A stretch of 64,000 bases of DNA, taken from assembly GCF_021462225.1 (NCBI RefSeq), contig NC_061806.1, positions 31,772,144 through 31,836,143 of the forward strand, read 5' to 3'. Both the position numbers and the translations under genes were made by a program. Below are positions 58,301 to 64,000 of this stretch, piece after piece. The notes beneath the pieces are model-generated. The model was given only the letters and a program-made list of their open reading frames with translations. It was not told the DNA's origin and made no database searches. The stretch is from Girardinichthys multiradiatus (Eukaryota; Chordata; Actinopteri; Cyprinodontiformes; Goodeidae). Positions within the stretch are counted from its first letter, which is position 1, and every line of letters starts with the position of its first letter.

Positions 58301-59650
58301 AATTTTTGGCCCTTTTTCACTTTTACTCACCTCGAACTTTAACAAACTCCTCCTACAGATTTTGAGCTATCGGCTCCATATTTTGTCAATATGCAGTTAA
58401 GGCATGGGGGATTAAAATTTATCAAAATCGTGAGTTTTCGGCCATGTTTAGGGGGCGTGGCTAGGGCACGAAAATGGCGTTCGGGCCCAAAGTGAAAAAA
58501 TACAATAACTTTCCCAAAGAAATGGCAAATCACACCAAAGTTGGCATGAATGAGGACCTTCGGGTTCCCGATGATCCTATCGGGTCATATGCTGACATCA
58601 TCAAAGCCACGCCCCTGAGAACCGGAAGTCACTTTTTTCACTGGGAAAGGTCGCTATCTGGCTGTCTACACTCAATTACCTGCAAACTGTGTCAGATGAC
58701 TGATAACTAGTGGGTCTAACTTCGTTTGAAACACAGTGACTTTTGATAAAAGGGCGTGGCCGTGGTGGCGCGGCGAAGTTCGACGTCACATCATGGCCAT
58801 ACGTTTGGCTTTCATTTCCACATACATCATCTGATCTGCACCAAATTCAATGTGATTAATCCTAGTCCAGTCCCCAACAGAGATCTGATGACATATTTGG
58901 TGGGCGTGGCCTAGTTTGTCCACAGCGCCCCCTAAAAAATTTAAAAACATCAGCCCCAAGCCATGCTTTGACTGAGGATTACCATTAATGTAACTTGTCA
59001 AGACCTACAAAAAAGTCTCCTGGAACATTGGTCCAAACCCAACAGGAAGTCGGCCATATTGGATTGAATTTGCTATTTTGACTCTGCTTTTGCCCTTTCT
59101 AGCGCTCATATCTGAGCAAACTCCTCCTACAGCTTTTGACTTAGAGACTTGAAAATCACTCATTATACTCTTAAGGCACTGGGGATCAAAAGTTATCAAA
59201 AGCTTTTGCCACTCCTCAAAATATGACTTCTCGCCATAAAAGATGAAATTGATATAGCTCCTACAAGGAAAGTCACAGAGACCTGAAACCTTCTAAGATT
59301 GATCTGCTTCTGGCCCTGAATAATATTCACTGATCAGATGCTGACATCATCAAAGCCCCGCCCCGTAAGAACAAGAAGTGTCATGTTTTCCTTTAGAGAA
59401 TCAATTTTTGATGTTCTTCACCTAATCAATGTGAAACTGTCCCAATTAACAGACTGATGACATCATTTTAGCCCCGACCACAAACAAACAAGTGAGTCCA
59501 GCTTCCATCTGGAATGTCCGATTTACTCCAAATTTTGAATGCTTCTCACCAGACCAAAACTATGCATGACCGAAAATCATATGACATGTTGCTCACAGTG
59601 CCACCTAGTGGCGATGTGTTGAAGTGAAGCGCTGTCATCGTCAGTGGCGT
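58300..59650. repeat. Two-unit tandem repeat rich in GC/GT-box motifs
   Basis: Two diverged units repeat with an offset of about 750-775 bp: 'caaactcctcctacag' at 58343 and 59117, and 'gctgacatcatcaaagcc' at 58591 and 59340. GGGCGTGGC or its complement occurs near 58452, 58607, 58752 and 58912, and a GCCCCGCCCC near 59355. It has no coding capacity. It resembles a widespread fish repeat whose class I do not know. Confidence 0.65.
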
Positions 59651-59669
59651 GTAGGAGGCAATATTGTTT

Positions 59670-60400
59670 AATTCGCCACCATTATTTTAGTAAATAATGT
59701 TAAGGCAAATATTTGCTGGATCAGAAATCAAAAACCTTTTGGACAGTTGATCTTAATGTTTTAACTAACCAACACAAGGAGTAATGGGCTACTAAAATGG
59801 TGCAGGGAAACGTCTATGGACTCTCAAGAGATGGTTGGACGTCAATATATGACCTGCCTGGCACTTGCATTAGACGTTAGCGGTTTTAGCTAACAAAGAA
59901 ACCACTTTTTTTAAAGTCAGACATGTACATTTAACTACCATTAATAAACATCTTAATGTACGCATGAGCGCTGGTGGTCGATCCTGGTGGCTCCTACACA
60001 ATCTTCTTCCAGGCAAGGAGGGAAACTGCTTCACTCGAAGTGATTATAGACACTGTCTCTTCTGGGAACTCTCTGGCTCACATTCTTTTCTACAGAAGCT
60101 CAGAAAAAGCCTGTCTTGTTACCTGTCTAATTTCCCCTTTTTATGAATGAACACAAGATTGACTAACAACAGATCATTACTCACCTTTTCTTTTCCTGGT
60201 ACACAAACACCAGATCATAGTCAACTCTGGATTTAAATTTGAAGAATTAGTTCAGCTTGATAGCAAGTTGGACAATCATGCGTGTTTCCTCCGCTGTCCT
60301 ATTGGGTGGGTAGAGAATGAAGGGTTGCTGGGAAAGTGTTTCTTTTTAGTGGTTTCATGACATCACTGGGATTCCAGGGCTGGACTTAGAGTAGGTTAGT
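59670..60400. repeat. Dispersed repeat, copy 3 (most diverged)
   Basis: It shares with copies 1 and 2 the order of landmarks: 'aaccttttggac', 'gttttagctaac', 'taatttccccttttta', 'gaatgaacac' and, near the right end, 'catgacatcactgggattcc'. Same orientation as the other two. No coding content. Confidence 0.55.
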
Positions 60401-60736
60401 GCTGTATAAAAAGGTCCCTGTTTTTATCCATGGCTGGAGCAAAACATGCAAATTACCCTGAATACATCTGTCATTCTTAAACAAGGTGATAGTAGGTTGT
60501 AAAAAAAGTCCAGTTTTTGATGTGCCTTGTATAGCACTACCAATATAAGCTTTTCTGTTCACTTCAAGATTATCAATTACTTCATGTTGGCCTAACACAT
60601 TTAATCTCCATAAAAATACATTGAAGATTTTGGTTGTAACTTGATAAAATTTGGAGATGTTCATGGGAAAAAAGGCTTTTCAGTTGCTGTATGTATATGA
60701 TTTTCTCAATTGAACTAGGTTTTCCTAATGACTATA

Positions 60737-62336
60737 CAGGTCCTTCTCAAAATATTAGCATATTGTGATAAAGTTCATTATTTTCCATAATGTCATGATG
60801 AAAATTTAACATTCATATATTTTAGATTCATTGCACACTAACTGAAATATTTCAGGTCTTTTATTGTCTTAATACGGATGATTTTGGCATACAGCTCATG
60901 AAAACCCAAAATTCCTATCTCACAACATTAACATATTTCATCCGACCAATAAAAGAAAAGTATTTTTAATACAAAAAACGTCAACTTTCAAATAATTATG
61001 CACTCAATACTTGGTCGGGAATCCTTTTGCAGAAATGACTGCTTCAGTGCAGCGTGGCATGGAGGCAATCAGCCTGTGGCACTGCTGAGGTCTTATGGAG
61101 GCCCAGGATGCTTCGATAGCGGCCTTTAGCTCATCCAGAGTGTTGGGTCTTGAATCTCTCAACGTTCTCTTCACAATATCCCACAGATTCTCTATGGGGT
61201 TCAGGTCAGGAGAGTTGGCAGGCCAATTGAGCACAGTGATACCATGGTCAGTAAACCATTTACCAGTGGTTTTGGCACTGTGAGCAGGTGCCAGGTCGTG
61301 CTGAAAAATGAAATCTTCATCTCCATAAAGCTTTTCAGCAGATGGAAGCATGAAGTGCTCCAAAATCTCCTGATAGCTAGCTGCATTGACCCTGCCCTTG
61401 ATAAAACACAGTGGAACAACACCAGCAGCTGACACGGCACCCCAGACCATCACTGACTGTGGGTACTTGACACTGGACTTCTGGCATTTTGGCATTTCCT
61501 TCTCCCCAGTCTTCATCCAGACTCTGGCACCTTGATTTCCAAATGACATGCAGAATTTGCTTTCATCCGAAAAAAGTACTTTGGACCACTGAGCAACAGT
61601 CCAGTGCTGCTTCTCTGTAGCCCAGGTCAGGCGCTTCTGCCGCTGTTTCTGGTTCAAAAGTGGCTTGACCTGGGGAATGCGGCACTTGTAGCCCATTTCC
61701 TGCACACGCCCGTGCACGGTGGCTCTGGATGTTTCTACTCCAGACTCAGTCCACTGCTTCCGCAGGTCCCCCAAGGTCTGGAATCTGCCTTTCTCCACAA
61801 TCTTCCTCAGGGTCTAGTCACCTCTTCTCGTTGTGCAGCGTTTTCTGCCACACATTTTCCTTCCCACAGACTTCCCACTGAGTTGCCTTGATACAGCACT
61901 CTGGGAACAGCCTATTCGTTAAGAAATTTCTTTCTGTGTCTTACCCTCTTGCTTGAGGGTGTCAATAGTGGCCTTCTGGACAGCAGTCAGGTCGGCAGTC
62001 TTACCCATGATTGGGGTTTTGAGTGATGAACCAGGCTGGGAGTTTTAAAGGCCTCAGGAATCTTTTGCAGGTGTTTAGAGTTAACTCGTTGATTCAGATG
62101 ATTAGGTTCATAGCTCGTTTAGAGACCCTTTTAATGATATGCTAATTTTGTGAGACAGGAATTTTGGATTTTCATGAGCTGTATGCCACAATCATCCGTA
62201 TTAAGACAATAAAAGACCTGAAATATTTCAGTTAGTGTGCAATAAATCTAAAATATATGAATGTTAAATTTTCATCATGACATTATGGAAAATAATGAAC
62301 TTTATCACAATATGCTAATATTTTGAGAAGGACCTG
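60737..62336 (-). mobile_element. Young, complete Tc1 element (family C), 1.6 kb
   Basis: The element starts 'caggtccttctcaaaatatt' at 60737 and ends with its reverse complement at 62336, with TA on each side (60735-60736 and 62337-62338). The terminal inverted repeats extend about 200 bp. By hand count they differ at only about four positions in the outer 189. The transposase gene lies on the minus strand between them. This is the best preserved mobile element in the window and lies in CACNG8 intron 1, antisense to the gene. Confidence 0.95.
61004..62008 (-). pseudogene. Tc1 C transposase with intact DDE core but two nonsense codons
   Basis: From the ATG at 62008 the frame is 335 codons with no frameshift: 'MGKTADLTAVQKATIDTLKQ', the first helix-turn-helix, then a TAA at codon 30 and a TAG at codon 65. 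From codon 66 to the TGA at 61004 it is open. The catalytic triad is present: 'VLFSDESKFCMSFG' (first Asp), 'FIFQHDLAPAHSAK' (second Asp) and '[14 protein letters not shown]' (Glu), with 34 residues between the second Asp and the Glu, the DD34E spacing of Tc1. The end 'ISAKGFPTKY' is intact. Loss of the DNA-binding half means this copy cannot make a functional enzyme, though its ends could be acted on in trans. Confidence 0.92.
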
Positions 62337-64000
62337 TATAAGTAAGGAACAGCATTTTGAGGGGCCATGATTTTACTCTAACCTAACACAAATTTTTCAT
62401 AATTTTCTTTTCTAAATCTGTCTAGGCAGTAAGTCAGATCTAGAGAATAAAAAGAAATAAAGAAAAGCAAAAAATGTTTAAATCAAGCACTAAAACCTGA
62501 AACCAGTTTGTACACTGAGTCACTTGTACTCTACCTCACCCTAACATTGTGCTGTGAATTTGTTTGTTGATTCATGAGACACATGAAATGGTGTTTGCTG
62601 GTGTTAAACAGAGCAGATACCAGTCATAGAAAAAGTATTTGTAGCTGCATTAATGGAAGATAAAACTTGAACTTATGCAGAACAAGACATATTCTGGTGC
62701 ATAGAAGAAAATGCTCTAAAGCAGTTTCAGATGTTTGTGGAAGATAAGTTACAGAAAATGTCACATGCACAAGCCGGTTCCTACAGATCATTTGCTGAGA
62801 AACCTAGAGGCTGTTGAATTACATGGTTATAAAAAAAAAAACAATGTCAAAGCTGGTTGGTGGTGTTGTGGAGGAATACAGCCTGGGACGGAAGACTGAA
62901 AAATGTTTTTAGAGTTTTTCTTAGCATGAAATGATCATATATCATTCTCAGCTTGTAGCTCTATACTTGCTGTATTACACAAGTACAGTCCTTTATGCAC
63001 CTGGTAAACGTTTGTTATTGCAAACATGTGCAGTCCAGGGCTTTGTCAATGTTTTCACCATTCTTTTTGTCATTTTAATGATTAGTTCATCTTCCTTTCA
63101 TCAGTCCCTTTATATCTGTTTTCCTCTATATTATTTAGCCTCTTCCATTCTATCACCCTACCCTCGTCTTTTGAAATCAAATATCCAAATGAGATAATGC
63201 GCTAATGTTTTTAGTACTGTCCTCTCTACCAATATTCTTCCTAATCAAGCTCTTTTCACCTTCTTACATCTATTTGCCACCATGAGAATTGCCAAAGCTT
63301 GTTTATTAGGGAAGCAATATCTGTCAACCAGATGTTGCAAAAATACAACTTATTTTCAACAAAATGTATGAACTTCAAAGTTATTAAATTTGTCTGATTG
63401 CTCAAACATGTCTAAAAAAGAAAATGAACCTGTAATTTTGAGCGTGCATTTTATGGTATAATTACATCCATGTTAACAGTTATTGGCTAATGTCAAAAAC
63501 ATTAACTCTGAATCAATATTAGTAAGCAAAGTTGACAAAAAAAATAAGACAGAAATGACTAATACCACTGCCTGGATTTAATTTTGTCAGTTGATATAAT
63601 TGATTGGATAATGTTCAAGTCAAGCATCAAACTATTGTGTCATTTAACTTTATTTAAATAATGTATTATTTTGTATTATTATGCACCAACTACCTGACAA
63701 TTGACATAAATCCTGTTGAAAATTGTGGGCCCTTCTTAAACATTAACAGTGAAGGAAACCAAAATACACTGGACAATGTTTGGGAAGCTACAATTGCTGC
63801 TTCACAAAATACTTATCAACAGATAAAGAAACTGATAAACTCCATAAATGGAAGCATTTTGTTGTTAAAAAGAAGGGAGGTTATGTTGGTCACTGATTTC
63901 ATTTTCATAAGTCATAAATGTTTATCTGTATATTATGAGTTGTTTGTTTTTTTCTCAGATAAAAATAACTCATTCTCTTTTTTTTTCGGTTGCATAATGA
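62337..64000 (+). other. CACNG8 intron 1, distal part
   Basis: AT-rich. No further CACNG8 exon, repeat or other gene was recognised up to the window end. Confidence 0.5.

Noticed and set aside
57805..64000. Further CACNG8 exons
   Set aside because: I looked for the expected second exon (sequence around a conserved INHFP motif) and found nothing convincing before the window ends.

Overview
The window looks like nuclear DNA of a ray-finned (teleost) fish. It is AT-rich, with long introns, GT-AG splice sites, microsatellites and many fish-type transposons (Tc1-like elements of several families, L2/Rex1-type and RTE-type LINEs, short hAT- and Harbinger-like pieces). The organism is inferred from the gene family and repeat types. 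No species can be named from the sequence.

Two host genes are supported, both on the + strand and in tandem. The first is a complete coding set for CACNG7 (TARP gamma-7), with five coding exons between 18985 and 40609 that together encode about 363 residues. The second is the first membrane exon of CACNG8 (TARP gamma-8) at 57214-57468, with a possible upstream 5' exon ending at 53678; the rest of CACNG8 lies beyond the window. The order CACNG7 then CACNG8 on one strand matches the mammalian CACNG7-CACNG8-CACNG6 cluster. Both proteins are four-pass claudin-fold auxiliary subunits that traffic and gate AMPA receptors.

Layout: 1-18984 is upstream of CACNG7 and holds two copies of a roughly 1-1.5 kb dispersed repeat, a 3'-truncated RTE-type LINE start, a decayed Tc1 relic carrying a LINE tail, a candidate LTR and a broken LINE. 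18985-40609 is CACNG7. Its 11.8 kb third intron is filled by a mosaic of two Tc1 families and an inverted L2-type LINE (25298-30923) and by a Sleeping Beauty-like relic (35195-36370). 40610-57213 lies between the two coding parts and holds a rearranged RTE 3' end, a Tc1 element joined in frame to a LINE C-terminus, another old Tc1 relic, a MITE, a Harbinger-like element, and the candidate CACNG8 5' exon with a CAG run. 57469-64000 is CACNG8 intron 1 and carries a two-unit repeat rich in GC-box/GT-box motifs, a third copy of the dispersed repeat, and a young, almost intact 1.6 kb Tc1 element.

No new multi-gene system was found. The most informative points are the long Ser/Pro/His-rich insertion in the CACNG7 tail, the linked Tc1/LINE rearrangements in intron 3, two LINE copies with the geometry of twin priming, and the Tc1 copy with a complete catalytic core but two early stop codons.
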